A stretch of 42,666 nucleotides of DNA from Eubacteriales bacterium (GTDB taxonomy: Bacteria; Bacillota; Clostridia; Lachnospirales; Lachnospiraceae): positions 1 to 42,666 of the forward strand of contig JAUNAF010000010.1 in assembly GCA_030527715.1 (NCBI GenBank). The letters are read 5' to 3'. Within the stretch, counting starts at the first letter, position 1. Every line of letters begins with the position of its first letter. Shown in pieces: positions 6,386-15,484 of this stretch. Below the pieces are notes generated by a model. That model saw only the letters and a list, made by a program, of their open reading frames with translations. It was not told the origin of the DNA and did no database searches. Both the position numbers and the translations under genes were made by a program.

Positions 6386-8041
6386 ATGGCAGAGAATGTA
6401 AAGCATACGATCTATGTGATCGGACATAAAAATCCGGATACCGATTCCATCTGTTCGGCGATCGCCTATGCATATCTGAAGAATCAGATTTCAGACGAGG
6501 ACTATGAGCCGAAGCGTGCAGGAGCTGTCAGCCCTGAGACACAGTACGTGCTGGACCGTTTTGGCGTTGAGGAGCCGGATTATGTGGCAAATGTAAAGAC
6601 AAGAGTGCGTGATATGGAGATCCGCCGCACCCAGGGAGTATCCAGCAGTATTTCCATGAAGAAGGCATGGAGTCTTCTGAATGAGACGAAGGGCACAACG
6701 CTGCCGATCATCAAGGAAGACAATGTCCTTGAGGGACTGATCAGCATCGGTGATATTGCAAGATCCTACATGGCAGTCGTGGACAATGCAATTCTTTCCA
6801 AGGCGCACACACAGTACCGCAATATTCTGGAGACTCTGGACGGTCAGCTGTATGTAGGTGACGCAGAAGATTACTTTGACGAAGGTAAGGTTATGGTGGC
6901 AGCCTCCAGCCCGGAGGTCATCGAGGCACTGATCCAGCCGAAGGACATGGTGATCCTCGGAAACCGCTATGAGACACAGCTCTGTGCGATCGAGATGGGA
7001 GCAAGCTGTCTGGTCATCTGCGGAGACACGACCGTGACGAAGACCATTCAGATTCTGGCAAAGGAAAAGGGATGCACCATCATCGGCACACCGTATGATA
7101 CCTACACAGTGGCACATCTGATCAACCAGAGTATGCCGGTTCGCTACTTTATGAAAGATGAGAGACTGGTAGTATTCTCAGAAGAAGATTTCACCGATGA
7201 TATCAAGGAGATCATGGCAAGTCTCAGACACCGTGATTTCCCGGTACTGAATTCCAGAGGAAGCTATGTCGGAACGATTTCCAGACGAAACCTGCTGGGT
7301 ATCAAGAAGCGCCGACTGATCCTGGTGGATCACAATGAGTCCTCTCAGACCGTAGATAATATAGAAAGCGCAGAGATCCTGGAGATCATCGATCACCACA
7401 GAATCGGATCTCTGGAGACGATGATGCCGGTGTATTTCCGAAATCAGCCGGTTGGCTGTACTGCAACCATCGTATATCAGATGTTTAACGAAAAGGGTGT
7501 GGAGATCCCGCAGGCGATCGCAGGACTGCTCTGTTCGGCGATTCTCTCTGACACTCTGATGTTCCGCTCACCGACCTGTACCGCGGTGGATGTCGATGCG
7601 GCAAGAAATCTTGCCAAAATCGCCGGTGTGGAGTGTGAGAAACTTGCGGAAGAGATGTTTGCTGCAGGAAGCAATGTAAAATCCAAGAGTGCCGAACAGA
7701 TCTTTTATCAGGACTTCAAGGTCTTTGAGCAGGATCGCACAGAGTTTGGCGTAGCTCAGATCAATTCCATGTCCAAGGATGATCTGGAGGATGTAAAAAA
7801 GAAGGTATCCGGTTATCTGGAAGGTGCGCGTGAGCACCAGAGACTGGACATGATCTTCTTCATGCTGACCGATATCGGCAAAGAATCCACCGAACTTCTG
7901 TATGCGGGTGAAAATGCCGAGCGAATCGCAGAGGAAGCTTTCGGCTGTGAGGCGGAGGACGGTACGATCCGACTGCAGGGTGTTGTTTCCAGAAAGAAAC
8001 AGCTGATTCCGCGCCTGTTGCATGTAATGCAGAAGGGATAA
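6386..8041 (+). CDS. ppaC: Manganese-dependent inorganic pyrophosphatase with CBS and DRTGG domains
   Basis: Family II (DHH) pyrophosphatase hydrolysing PPi to phosphate, of the nucleotide-regulated type. The N-terminal DHH motif GHKNPDTDS has the metal ligands His14, Asp18 and Asp20. A CBS domain follows (about 70-125), then a DRTGG domain (about 170-245) and a second CBS (about 250-305). The chain returns to the catalytic domain at LVDHNE and EIIDHHRIG and ends in DHHA2. Length 551 fits the CBS-containing class, in which adenine nucleotides control activity. ATG 6386 with AAGGAAG upstream is preferred; an in-frame ATG at 6332 lies in the preceding hairpin. The next gene starts 4 bases after the stop. 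Confidence 0.93.
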   Translation: MAENVKHTIYVIGHKNPDTDSICSAIAYAYLKNQISDEDYEPKRAGAVSPETQYVLDRFGVEEPDYVANVKTRVRDMEIRRTQGVSSSISMKKAWSLLNETKGTTLPIIKEDNVLEGLISIGDIARSYMAVVDNAILSKAHTQYRNILETLDGQLYVGDAEDYFDEGKVMVAASSPEVIEALIQPKDMVILGNRYETQLCAIEMGASCLVICGDTTVTKTIQILAKEKGCTIIGTPYDTYTVAHLINQSMPVRYFMKDERLVVFSEEDFTDDIKEIMASLRHRDFPVLNSRGSYVGTISRRNLLGIKKRRLILVDHNESSQTVDNIESAEILEIIDHHRIGSLETMMPVYFRNQPVGCTATIVYQMFNEKGVEIPQAIAGLLCSAILSDTLMFRSPTCTAVDVDAARNLAKIAGVECEKLAEEMFAAGSNVKSKSAEQIFYQDFKVFEQDRTEFGVAQINSMSKDDLEDVKKKVSGYLEGAREHQRLDMIFFMLTDIGKESTELLYAGENAERIAEEAFGCEAEDGTIRLQGVVSRKKQLIPRLLHVMQKG

Positions 8042-8044
8042 GAG

Positions 8045-8626
8045 ATGGCGAAACAGATCTGGAAGGCCGGCAATATGGTTTATCCGCTGCCGGCAGTGAT
8101 GGTAAGCTGCAAAAGACCCGGTGAAAAAGCGAATATCGTGACGGTGGCCTGGACAGGAACCGTGTGTACCAATCCGGCCATGGCCTATATTTCCCTGAGA
8201 CCGGAGCGTCACTCTTACGATATCATTCGTTCGACCGGAGAGTTCGTGATCAATCTGACGACAGAGCGGCTGGCAAGGGCAACAGATACCTGCGGTGTGC
8301 GTTCCGGAAGAGATATGGACAAGTTTGCGGATCTGCATCTGCATGAGGAGGCGTCAGAACATATCCAGGCGCCGTGTATTGCGGAAAGTCCGGTAAATAT
8401 CGAATGTAAGACGGAACAGATCCTGGAACTCGGATCGCATCATATGTTTATAGCAAAGGTGCTTGCGGTACATGTGGATGACAGGTATCTGGATGAAAAA
8501 GGGAAATTTCATCTAAATGACACCGGCTTGATGGCCTATTCTCATGGTGAATACCACAGACTCGGAGACCTCATAGGAACGTTTGGATACTCTGTCAAGC
8601 GAAAAACTCACAAAAAAAACACATAG
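8045..8626 (+). CDS. Flavin reductase family protein
   Basis: 193-residue protein of the flavin reductase-like, FMN-binding split-barrel family. These cytoplasmic proteins bind FMN and reduce flavins or act as electron carriers. The N-terminal segment (VYPLPAVMVSCKR...NIVTVAWTGTVCTNPAMAYISLRPERHS) and the central GEFVINL block are characteristic. A conserved-looking histidine patch, LGSHHMFIAKV, follows at about residue 130. It is cotranscribed with the pyrophosphatase gene (3-base gap, AGAAGG upstream). The in vivo partner is not evident from the neighbourhood. Confidence 0.88.
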   Translation: MAKQIWKAGNMVYPLPAVMVSCKRPGEKANIVTVAWTGTVCTNPAMAYISLRPERHSYDIIRSTGEFVINLTTERLARATDTCGVRSGRDMDKFADLHLHEEASEHIQAPCIAESPVNIECKTEQILELGSHHMFIAKVLAVHVDDRYLDEKGKFHLNDTGLMAYSHGEYHRLGDLIGTFGYSVKRKTHKKNT

Positions 8627-8628
8627 AC

Positions 8629-8656
8629 TTTACAAAAAAGAAAAATGTGCTATACT
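8629..8656 (+). promoter_or_regulatory. Promoter of murA-metK
   Basis: TTTACA (8629-8634), a 16-nt spacer and a near-perfect TATACT (8651-8656), 41 bases before murA. Confidence 0.65.
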
Positions 8657-8683
8657 ATTGACCGAAACCAGACCATAGTATAG
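8650..8683 (+). promoter_or_regulatory. Inverted repeat spanning the murA -10 box
   Basis: CTATACTAT (8650-8658) and ATAGTATAG (8675-8683) are perfect 9-bp inverted arms with a 16-nt spacer. One arm contains the -10 box and the other lies just before the Shine-Dalgarno site. It could be an operator or a short leader hairpin. Confidence 0.55.
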
Positions 8684-8696
8684 TAAGAGGTGTCTA

Positions 8697-9989
8697 ATGG
8701 AACAATACATTATCAAAGGCGGTAATCCACTGGTCGGTGAAGTCGAGATCGGCGGTGCAAAGAATGCGGCACTTGGCATTCTGGCAGCAGCGATTATGAC
8801 AGATGATACCGTTCGCATTGATAATCTTCCGGATGTACAGGATATCAATGTGCTTCTGGAGGCGATCAGTCAGATCGGCGCGAAAGTAGATAGAATCAGC
8901 AGAAACTCTGTCCTGATCAACGGATCACAGATCGGACAGGTCAGCGTAGATTATGAATATATAAAGAAAATCAGAGCATCCTATTATCTTCTGGGTGCAC
9001 TTCTCGGTAAATATAAGAAGGCAGAGGTGCCGCTTCCGGGAGGCTGCAATATCGGCAGTCGTCCGATCGACCTTCATCTGAAGGGCTTTAAGGCACTCGG
9101 CGCCGTAACCAGAATCTCAAACGGTTCCATCATTGCAGAGGCTGCACAGCTGCGAGGCAGCCACATTTACCTGGATACAGTTTCCGTAGGTGCAACGATC
9201 AACATCATGATGGCTGCAGCTATGGCAGAGGGCCGTACGATCATTGAGAATGCAGCGAAAGAGCCGCACGTTGTAGATGTGGCCAACTTCCTGAACAGCA
9301 TGGGAGCAAACATCAAGGGAGCAGGAACCGATGTGATCCGTATCCGCGGTGTAGAGCGTCTGCATGCAACAGAGTATTCAATTATTCCGGATCAGATCGA
9401 GGCAGGCACTTTCATGTTTGCCGCAGCTGCGACCCGTGGTGATGTCATTGTCAAGAATGTCATCCCGAAGCATCTGGAGGCTACCTCTGTAAAGCTGATG
9501 GAGATCGGCTGTCAGGTGGAAGAGTTCGATGATGTAGTGCGTGTGGTAGCAACCAAGCGTCTGAACAATACCAATGTCAAGACACTGCCGTACCCGGGAT
9601 ATCCTACAGATATGCAGCCGCAGATCGGTGTTGCGCTTGCACTTGCAAACGGCACCAGTCTCGTGACGGAGAGTATCTTTGAGAATCGCTTTAAATATGT
9701 AGATGAGCTGATTCGTATGGGCGCAAATATCAAAGTTGAAGGCAACACTGCTGTGATCTACGGCTGTGAAAAGCTGACCGGAGCAAGAGTGAGTGCACCG
9801 GATCTGAGAGCGGGAGCAGCACTGGTGATCGCCGGACTTGCTGCAGAAGGAATTACCATCGTAGATGATATTGTCTATATTCAGCGTGGATATGAGTGCT
9901 TCGAGGAAAAACTGCGTGGACTCGGTGCAGAGATCGCGCGAGTTTCAAGCGAGAAAGAAATGCAGAAGTTTCGCCTCAGAGTAGGCTGA
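8697..9989 (+). CDS. murA: UDP-N-acetylglucosamine 1-carboxyvinyltransferase
   Basis: MurA transfers the enolpyruvyl group of phosphoenolpyruvate to UDP-GlcNAc, the first committed step of peptidoglycan synthesis, in the cytoplasm. The 430-residue product has the usual length. [13 protein letters not shown] places the substrate-binding Lys at residue 22, and [14 protein letters not shown] holds the catalytic Cys117, so the fosfomycin-sensitive Cys form is present and not the Asp variant. The repeated inside-out alpha/beta structure continues to the end ([23 protein letters not shown]). metK follows after 19 bases. Confidence 0.97.
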   Translation: MEQYIIKGGNPLVGEVEIGGAKNAALGILAAAIMTDDTVRIDNLPDVQDINVLLEAISQIGAKVDRISRNSVLINGSQIGQVSVDYEYIKKIRASYYLLGALLGKYKKAEVPLPGGCNIGSRPIDLHLKGFKALGAVTRISNGSIIAEAAQLRGSHIYLDTVSVGATINIMMAAAMAEGRTIIENAAKEPHVVDVANFLNSMGANIKGAGTDVIRIRGVERLHATEYSIIPDQIEAGTFMFAAAATRGDVIVKNVIPKHLEATSVKLMEIGCQVEEFDDVVRVVATKRLNNTNVKTLPYPGYPTDMQPQIGVALALANGTSLVTESIFENRFKYVDELIRMGANIKVEGNTAVIYGCEKLTGARVSAPDLRAGAALVIAGLAAEGITIVDDIVYIQRGYECFEEKLRGLGAEIARVSSEKEMQKFRLRVG

Positions 9990-10008
9990 TCATGAAAGGA
10001 AGAAAGAA

Positions 10009-11196
10009 ATGGAAAAGCGTTTATTTACCTCTGAATCCGTAACAGAGGGACATCCGGATAAGATGTGCGATGCGATTTCTGATGCGGTGCTGGATGCACT
10101 GCTTGCTCAGGATCCGATGAGCCGTGTCGCATGTGAGACAGCAACCACTACCGGCCTCGTTCTGGTAATGGGAGAGATCTCCACAAAAGCTTATGTAGAT
10201 ATTCAGAAAATCGTCCGCGATACCGTTCGTGAGATCGGTTATACCCGCGGAAAATACGGTTTTGATGCAGATACCTGCGGAGTGATCACTGCAATTGACG
10301 AGCAGTCTGCAGATATCGCTCTTGGCGTGGACAAGGCACTGGAAGCAAAAGAGCATACCATGTCCGATGACGAGATCGAGGCGATCGGTGCCGGTGACCA
10401 GGGTATGATGTTCGGTTTCGCAACCAATGAGACTGAGGAGTATATGCCGTATCCGATCTCTCTGGCTCATAAGATGGCCAGAAGACTGACTGAGGTACGC
10501 AAAAACGGTACCCTTCCGTACCTTCGTCCGGACGGAAAGACTCAGGTTACCGTAGAGTATGATGAAAATGACCGCCCGGTACGTCTGGATGCAGTGGTTC
10601 TTTCCACCCAGCACGATCCGGAGGTATCTCAGGAGCAGATCCATGAGGATATCAAGCGTGAAGTATTTGATGTGATCCTTCCGAAGGAGCTGGTGGATGA
10701 TCAGACCAAGTTCTTCATCAACCCGACCGGACGTTTCGTTATCGGCGGACCGAACGGCGACAGCGGACTGACCGGAAGAAAGATCATCGTTGACACCTAC
10801 GGCGGATATGCAAGACACGGCGGCGGCGCATTCTCCGGAAAGGACTGCACAAAGGTAGACCGTTCCGCAGCATACGCAGCAAGATATGCAGCAAAGAACC
10901 TGGTAGCAGCAGGACTTGCTGACAAGTGTGAGATCCAGCTTTCCTACGCGATCGGTGTAGCAAAGCCGACCTCTGTCATGGTAGATACTTTCGGTACCGG
11001 TAAGCTCTCTGATGAGAAGCTGACCGACATCGTTCGTGAGAATTTCGACCTTCGTCCGGCTGGCATCATCAAGATGCTGGATCTGAGAAGACCGATCTAT
11101 CGTCAGACTGCTTCCTACGGGCACTTCGGAAGAAACGATCTGGATCTTCCGTGGGAGAGACTGGATAAGGTAGAAGCGCTGAAGAAATATCTGTAG
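10009..11196 (+). CDS. metK: S-adenosylmethionine synthase
   Basis: Forms S-adenosylmethionine from ATP and methionine; cytoplasmic homotetramer, 395 residues, standard length. Signatures include the N-terminal [19 protein letters not shown] with the catalytic His, [12 protein letters not shown] in the centre, and the phosphate loop [25 protein letters not shown] precedes ATG 10009. It sits immediately behind murA without a promoter or SAM riboswitch in the 19-base gap, so expression appears to follow murA. A strong terminator ends the unit. Confidence 0.98.
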   Translation: MEKRLFTSESVTEGHPDKMCDAISDAVLDALLAQDPMSRVACETATTTGLVLVMGEISTKAYVDIQKIVRDTVREIGYTRGKYGFDADTCGVITAIDEQSADIALGVDKALEAKEHTMSDDEIEAIGAGDQGMMFGFATNETEEYMPYPISLAHKMARRLTEVRKNGTLPYLRPDGKTQVTVEYDENDRPVRLDAVVLSTQHDPEVSQEQIHEDIKREVFDVILPKELVDDQTKFFINPTGRFVIGGPNGDSGLTGRKIIVDTYGGYARHGGGAFSGKDCTKVDRSAAYAARYAAKNLVAAGLADKCEIQLSYAIGVAKPTSVMVDTFGTGKLSDEKLTDIVRENFDLRPAGIIKMLDLRRPIYRQTASYGHFGRNDLDLPWERLDKVEALKKYL

Positions 11197-11225
11197 GATA
11201 TCCGCAGAAATATCAGTAGAAGAGC

Positions 11226-11263
11226 AAACTCCTTTGTGCTATACTTGCACAAAGGAGTTTTTT
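11226..11263 (+). terminator. Terminator after metK that also holds the kinase ribosome-binding site
   Basis: A perfect 14-bp stem (11226-11239 with 11247-11260) with loop TATACTT and a T run 11258-11263. Its 3' arm contains AAAGGAG (11251-11257), the only good Shine-Dalgarno sequence for the kinase gene that starts at 11266, so read-through transcripts would have that site paired. Confidence 0.92.
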
Positions 11264-11265
11264 GT

Positions 11266-12468
11266 ATGAAGCTGAAGACAAAATTAGTAATATCCTTCTG
11301 TATTATCCTGTTTGTGCCGATGGTGCTGATCGGACTTGCGATGGCGACCCTGGGCAATCATCAGCTGCACTATCTGCAGCACTATGCAGAACAGGTCGAG
11401 CAGGAACAGCAGTCGGAGCAGACTGTACAGGAGAGTCAGAAGAGCGGATGGGAGCAGTCGGCAGAGCCGGATCATCCGTCGATGCTGAATATCGTGCCGG
11501 AGATCCGCGGCTTTCTGAAAAAGATGGCAGCACTGATCTTTGTGGTACTGCTTGTGACCGCGGGACTGCTTCTCGGATGGATCTACACCAGTGTGAATAT
11601 CCCGATCAACCGTCTGCGGACGGCAGCGCACAATATTGCGGAGGGCAACCTGAATTTTACCGTTGAGGCATCCGGGGAGGATGAGATCAGCGATCTGTGC
11701 AGGGATTTCGAGGAGATGCGCCAGAGACTGGTGGAGTCCACGGAGGAAAAGCTGGAGTATGACCGCGAGAGCAAAGAGCTGATCAGCAATATCTCTCACG
11801 ATCTGAAGACGCCGATCGCATCGATCAAGGGGTATGTGGAAGGCATCATGGACGGAGTGGCGGATACCCCGGAAAAGATGGACCGCTATATCCGGACGAT
11901 CTATAACAAGGCAAATGATATGGATCGTCTGATCAATGAGCTGACCTTCTACTCAAAGATCGATACAAACCGTATTCCCTATGATTTTCACAAGGTGAAT
12001 GTAGCAGCGTATTTTGAAGACTGTGTGGAAGAAGTCGGACTGGAACTGGAATCAGACGGAATGACTCTTCGCTATCGGAATGAGGTCGCACCTGAGGTGC
12101 TGGTGATCGCGGATCCGGAGCAGATCAAGAGAGTTATCAACAATATTGTCAGCAATTCCGTCAAATATATGGATAAAAAGGCGGGGCGCATAGATATCCT
12201 GGTCAAGGATGTGGGTGACTTTATCCAGATCGAGATCGAGGATAACGGACGCGGCATCGGTCCGAAGGAGCTGCCGTATATTTTTGACCGTTTTTACAGA
12301 GCAGATGCATCCAGACATTCTGCGGGCGGACGCGGAATCGGTCTGTCTATCGTAAAAAAGATCGTGGAAGACCACGGAGGAAAGATCTGGGCAGTCAGCC
12401 AGGAGGGTGTCGGCACAGTGATGTGCTTTGTACTTAGAAAATATCAGGAGGTACCGATCGATGAGTAA
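11266..12468 (+). CDS. Membrane sensor histidine kinase (HAMP-HisKA-HATPase)
   Basis: Sensor kinase of 400 residues. Membrane segment 1 is at about 7-30 and segment 2 at 88-109, enclosing a short (~57-residue) extracellular part rich in Gln and Glu. HAMP covers 109-160. The H box ISNISHDLKTPIASIKGY has the phospho-accepting His178. The N box (VINNIVSNSVKYM), the G1 box (IEDNGRGIG) and the G2 box (GGRGIGLSIVKKI) are intact. ATG 11266 is chosen because the in-frame upstream GTG at 11236 lies inside the terminator. Its stop overlaps the response-regulator start by 8 bases. The signal sensed is unknown; the small external loop argues against a large ligand-binding domain. Confidence 0.93.
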   Translation: MKLKTKLVISFCIILFVPMVLIGLAMATLGNHQLHYLQHYAEQVEQEQQSEQTVQESQKSGWEQSAEPDHPSMLNIVPEIRGFLKKMAALIFVVLLVTAGLLLGWIYTSVNIPINRLRTAAHNIAEGNLNFTVEASGEDEISDLCRDFEEMRQRLVESTEEKLEYDRESKELISNISHDLKTPIASIKGYVEGIMDGVADTPEKMDRYIRTIYNKANDMDRLINELTFYSKIDTNRIPYDFHKVNVAAYFEDCVEEVGLELESDGMTLRYRNEVAPEVLVIADPEQIKRVINNIVSNSVKYMDKKAGRIDILVKDVGDFIQIEIEDNGRGIGPKELPYIFDRFYRADASRHSAGGRGIGLSIVKKIVEDHGGKIWAVSQEGVGTVMCFVLRKYQEVPIDE

Positions 12469-13150
12469 GATCTTGATCATTGAAGATGAGGAAAGCATTG
12501 CCGAGCTGGAGAAAGACTATCTCGAACTGAGCGGATTTGAGGTGGAGATCGAAGGAAGAGGCGATGATGGATTAAAGCGGGCTTTGGAGAACAGCTATGA
12601 TCTGGTGATCCTGGATCTGATGCTTCCGGGAATGGACGGTTTTGAGATCTGCCGCCAGATTCGCGAAAAGAAGAATATCCCGGTGCTTATGGTGTCAGCG
12701 AAGAAGGATGACATTGACAAGATCAGAGGACTCGGTCTCGGTGCGGATGATTATATCACAAAGCCGTTCAGCCCGAGTGAACTGGTGGCGCGCGTGAAGG
12801 CACATATGTCCAGATATGAGCGGCTGATCCATTCCAATCGTCGGGAGAATGAGATCGTGGAGATCCGCGGCATAAAGATCGACAAGACCGCCCGCCGTGT
12901 GTGGATCAACGAAGAAGAGAAGAACTTTACCACGAAGGAATTCGATCTGCTCACCTTCCTTGCAGAGAATCCGAATCATGTATTTACGAAGGATGAGCTC
13001 TTCCGTGAGATCTGGGATATGGAGTCTGTCGGAGACATCGCCACAGTGACTGTGCATATCAAAAAGATCCGCGAGAAGATCGAACTGGATACGGCCAGAC
13101 CGCAGTATATTGAGACGATCTGGGGAGTTGGATACCGCTTCCGCGTATAG
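12461..13150 (+). CDS. OmpR/PhoB-family response regulator
   Basis: DNA-binding response regulator of 229 residues, partner of the kinase just upstream. The receiver domain has the acidic pocket EDE at residues 8-10, phospho-acceptor Asp52 in VILDLMLPG, and the conserved Lys in YITKPFSPSE. The C-terminal winged-helix domain (about 130-229) shows the typical FDLLTFLAENPNHVFTKDEL and ends with YIETIWGVGYRFRV. The start ATG 12461 lies within the end of the kinase gene, with AGGAGG about 9 nt upstream. Its target genes cannot be told from this window. Confidence 0.94.
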   Translation: MSKILIIEDEESIAELEKDYLELSGFEVEIEGRGDDGLKRALENSYDLVILDLMLPGMDGFEICRQIREKKNIPVLMVSAKKDDIDKIRGLGLGADDYITKPFSPSELVARVKAHMSRYERLIHSNRRENEIVEIRGIKIDKTARRVWINEEEKNFTTKEFDLLTFLAENPNHVFTKDELFREIWDMESVGDIATVTVHIKKIREKIELDTARPQYIETIWGVGYRFRV

Positions 13151-13182
13151 AGAGATTCGGACAGAGCACTTGCCGTGAAAGC

Positions 13183-13212
13183 TTGACAGAAGAGCGGTAA
13201 ATGCGGTAAAGT
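13183..13212 (+). promoter_or_regulatory. Likely promoter of asnS and downstream genes
   Basis: A perfect TTGACA (13183-13188), an 18-nt spacer and TAAAGT (13207-13212). It would give a leader of about 175 nt that contains two hairpins. No T-box AGGGTGG-type element is present. Confidence 0.55.
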
Positions 13213-13287
13213 AAGAAAATAGATTGTAATTTTCAGAACAGGTCGAAGCACTTGCTGCTGAGACCGTAAGAACATGATTCAAAGCTA

Positions 13288-13358
13288 AAATCCATTCGCT
13301 GAAAGCGAATTTTGCATGGATTTGAGCGCGTAACTGTGAGAGTACTGAACAGTTACGA
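13288..13358 (+). repeat. Double-hairpin element in the asnS leader
   Basis: Hairpin 1: AAATCCAT (13288-13295) pairs with ATGGATTT (13316-13323), with an inner ATTCGCT/AGCGAAT alternative. Hairpin 2: CGTAACTGT (13329-13337) pairs perfectly with ACAGTTACG (13349-13357) around an 11-nt loop. The 14-mer CTGAACAGTTACGA (13345-13358) is shared with the hairpin at 6309-6358. This looks like a dispersed intergenic repeat and not a gene-specific riboswitch. Confidence 0.7.
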
Positions 13359-13395
13359 CAGATTGTTTGAACGCAGATAAGGAGAGGAAAGAAAA

Positions 13396-14787
13396 ATGGA
13401 CCTGATAACTGTCAGAGAAATATATAGAAACAGGGAGAAATACCTGGATCAGGAAATTACTGTAGGAGGCTGGGTTCGCAGCATCCGTGATTCAAAGACC
13501 TTTGGTTTTCTGGTACTTCATGATGGTACCTTCTTTGAGACACTGCAGATCGTTTTCCACGATGAGATGGACAATTTTGCACAGATCTGCAAGCTGAATG
13601 TAGGTGCAGCCGTGATCGTAAAGGGTACACTGGTTGCAACACCGCAGGCAAAGCAGCCGTTTGAGATCCAGGCTGTGGAAGTGGCTGTGGAGGGAGCTTC
13701 TTCTCCGGATTATCCGCTGCAGAAAAAGCGTCACAGCGTAGAGTTCCTGCGCACGATCTCACACCTTCGCCCGCGTACAAATATGTTCCAGGCGACCTTC
13801 CGTGTGCGTTCTCTCTGTGCTTATGCGATCCATAAGTTCTTCCAGGAGAGAGACTTTGTCTATGTACATACTCCGATCATCACCGGCAGTGATGCTGAGG
13901 GTGCCGGCGAGATGTTCCAGGTAACCACGCTGGATATCAACAATCCGCCGAGACTTCCGGACGGCAGTGTGGATTACAGCAAGGACTTCTTTGGAAGACA
14001 TACCAACCTTACCGTAAGCGGACAGCTCAACGGCGAGACCTTTGCTCAGGCATTCCGCAATATCTATACCTTCGGACCGACCTTCCGTGCAGAGAATTCC
14101 AACACTACCCGTCATGCGGCAGAGTTCTGGATGATCGAGCCGGAGATCGCATTCGCAGATCTTCAGGACGATATGATCCTTGCAGAGGATATGATCAAAT
14201 ACATCATCCGCTATGTGATGGAGCATGCTCCGGAAGAGATGGCATTCTTCAACAATTTCGTTGACAAGGGCCTGATCGAGCGTCTGGAGGGTGTGGTATC
14301 ATCCGAGTTCGGACGTGTGACCTACACCGAGGCGATCGAGCTGCTTGAGAAGCACAATGACAAATTTGAATACAAGGTAAGCTGGGGATGCGATCTGCAG
14401 ACTGAGCATGAGCGTTACCTCACAGAGGAGATCTTCAAGCGTCCGGTCTTCGTTACCGACTATCCGAAGGAGATCAAGGCTTTCTATATGAAGATGAATG
14501 ATGATAACCGCACGGTAGCAGCTATGGACTGTCTGGTACCGGGTATCGGTGAGATCATCGGAGGAAGCCAGAGAGAGGATGACTACGATAAGCTGCTTGC
14601 AAGAATGCAGGAGCTTGGCCTGAATGAGGAAGATTACGGCTTCTATCTGGATTTACGCAAGTACGGTTCCACCCGCCATGCAGGTTTCGGACTTGGTTTT
14701 GAGCGCTGTGTTATGTATCTGACCGGAGTATCCAACATCCGTGATGCACTTCCGTTCCCGAGAACTGTAGGAAATATGGGAGTTTAA
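13396..14787 (+). CDS. asnS: Asparagine--tRNA ligase
   Basis: Class IIb aminoacyl-tRNA synthetase of 463 residues. The N-terminal OB-fold anticodon-binding domain ([22 protein letters not shown]) occupies roughly residues 20-110. Class II motif 2 is seen as [21 protein letters not shown] and motif 3 as [19 protein letters not shown], ending in LPFPRT. The NTTRH and GLGFER pattern favours Asn over Asp specificity. AAGGAGAGG lies 10 nt before ATG 13396. The stop codon is one base from the next start, so the downstream two-component genes are probably cotranscribed. Confidence 0.97.
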   Translation: MDLITVREIYRNREKYLDQEITVGGWVRSIRDSKTFGFLVLHDGTFFETLQIVFHDEMDNFAQICKLNVGAAVIVKGTLVATPQAKQPFEIQAVEVAVEGASSPDYPLQKKRHSVEFLRTISHLRPRTNMFQATFRVRSLCAYAIHKFFQERDFVYVHTPIITGSDAEGAGEMFQVTTLDINNPPRLPDGSVDYSKDFFGRHTNLTVSGQLNGETFAQAFRNIYTFGPTFRAENSNTTRHAAEFWMIEPEIAFADLQDDMILAEDMIKYIIRYVMEHAPEEMAFFNNFVDKGLIERLEGVVSSEFGRVTYTEAIELLEKHNDKFEYKVSWGCDLQTEHERYLTEEIFKRPVFVTDYPKEIKAFYMKMNDDNRTVAAMDCLVPGIGEIIGGSQREDDYDKLLARMQELGLNEEDYGFYLDLRKYGSTRHAGFGLGFERCVMYLTGVSNIRDALPFPRTVGNMGV

Positions 14788-14788
14788 T

Positions 14789-15484
14789 ATGGCCAGCAAG
14801 ATTCTTGTCGTGGATGACGAGCGGGAGATCGCAGACGTCATCGGACTGTATCTGAAAAATGAAAATTTCGACGTAATCAAATGTTATAATGGGAAGGATG
14901 CACTGGCAGCCATTGAAGCGGAGGAACCGATCCTTGCGCTTCTGGATGTCATGCTTCCTGACATTGACGGATTTACGATCCTGCAGAAGATCCGGGAGAC
15001 CTACCGTTTCCCGGTGATCATGCTGACTGCGAAGACGGAATATATGGATAAGATCAATGGTCTGACGCTCGGAGCGGACGACTATATCGAGAAGCCGTTT
15101 AATCCGCTGGAGCTGATGGCGCGTGTTAAGGCGCAGATCCGTCGTTCCACAAAATACAACGAAGGAGGACGTCCACAGGAGGATGTCATCGACTTTGGCG
15201 GACTTGTGATGAATCGAAGTACACATGAGTGTACCTTCAATGAACGGGAACTGACTCTCACACCGATTGAATTTGATATTCTCTGGCTGCTGTGCGAAAA
15301 CAGGGGACAGGTCATCAGTTCGGAGCAGCTCTTTGAGCAGGTATGGCATGAGACCTATTACAAGCAGAGCAATAATACCGTCATGGTGCATATCCGTCAC
15401 CTCCGGGAGAAGATGGGCGGTCCGACTGGAAAGACAGATTTTATCAAAACAGTCTGGGGAGTAGGTTACAAGGTTGAAAAGTAA
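14789..15484 (+). CDS. VanR-like response regulator
   Basis: OmpR-family response regulator of 231 residues, of the VanR type. The receiver has VVDDE acidic residues at 8-11, phospho-acceptor Asp53 in LLDVMLPDIDGF, and Lys in IEKPFNPLELMARV. The winged helix (about 135-231) ends with FIKTVWGVGYKVEK. It starts one base after asnS, with GGGAG in the asnS 3' end serving as ribosome-binding site, and overlaps the kinase start by 11 bases. No vanHAX or vanY genes are nearby, so glycopeptide resistance is not supported; cell-envelope sensing is a fair guess given the downstream sortase. Confidence 0.92.
   Translation: MASKILVVDDEREIADVIGLYLKNENFDVIKCYNGKDALAAIEAEEPILALLDVMLPDIDGFTILQKIRETYRFPVIMLTAKTEYMDKINGLTLGADDYIEKPFNPLELMARVKAQIRRSTKYNEGGRPQEDVIDFGGLVMNRSTHECTFNERELTLTPIEFDILWLLCENRGQVISSEQLFEQVWHETYYKQSNNTVMVHIRHLREKMGGPTGKTDFIKTVWGVGYKVEK

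Noticed and set aside
9990..10008. SAM riboswitch before metK
   Set aside because: Only 19 bases separate murA and metK, leaving no room for one.
10021..11124. A 367-codon minus-strand open frame opposite metK
   Set aside because: metK is unmistakable on the plus strand; the antisense product is cysteine/histidine/serine-rich nonsense without family features. The similar frame at 861-1958 was rejected for the same reason.
11236..11265. GTG start at 11236 for the histidine kinase
   Set aside because: It would start inside the terminator hairpin loop region; ATG 11266 gives a normal positively charged start before the first membrane segment.
13213..13395. A T-box or other tRNA-sensing riboswitch before asnS
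   Set aside because: There is no AGGGTGG-type T-box sequence, specifier loop or terminator/antiterminator pair. The hairpins resemble a dispersed repeat shared with another leader. The cysS leader was checked too and is too short.
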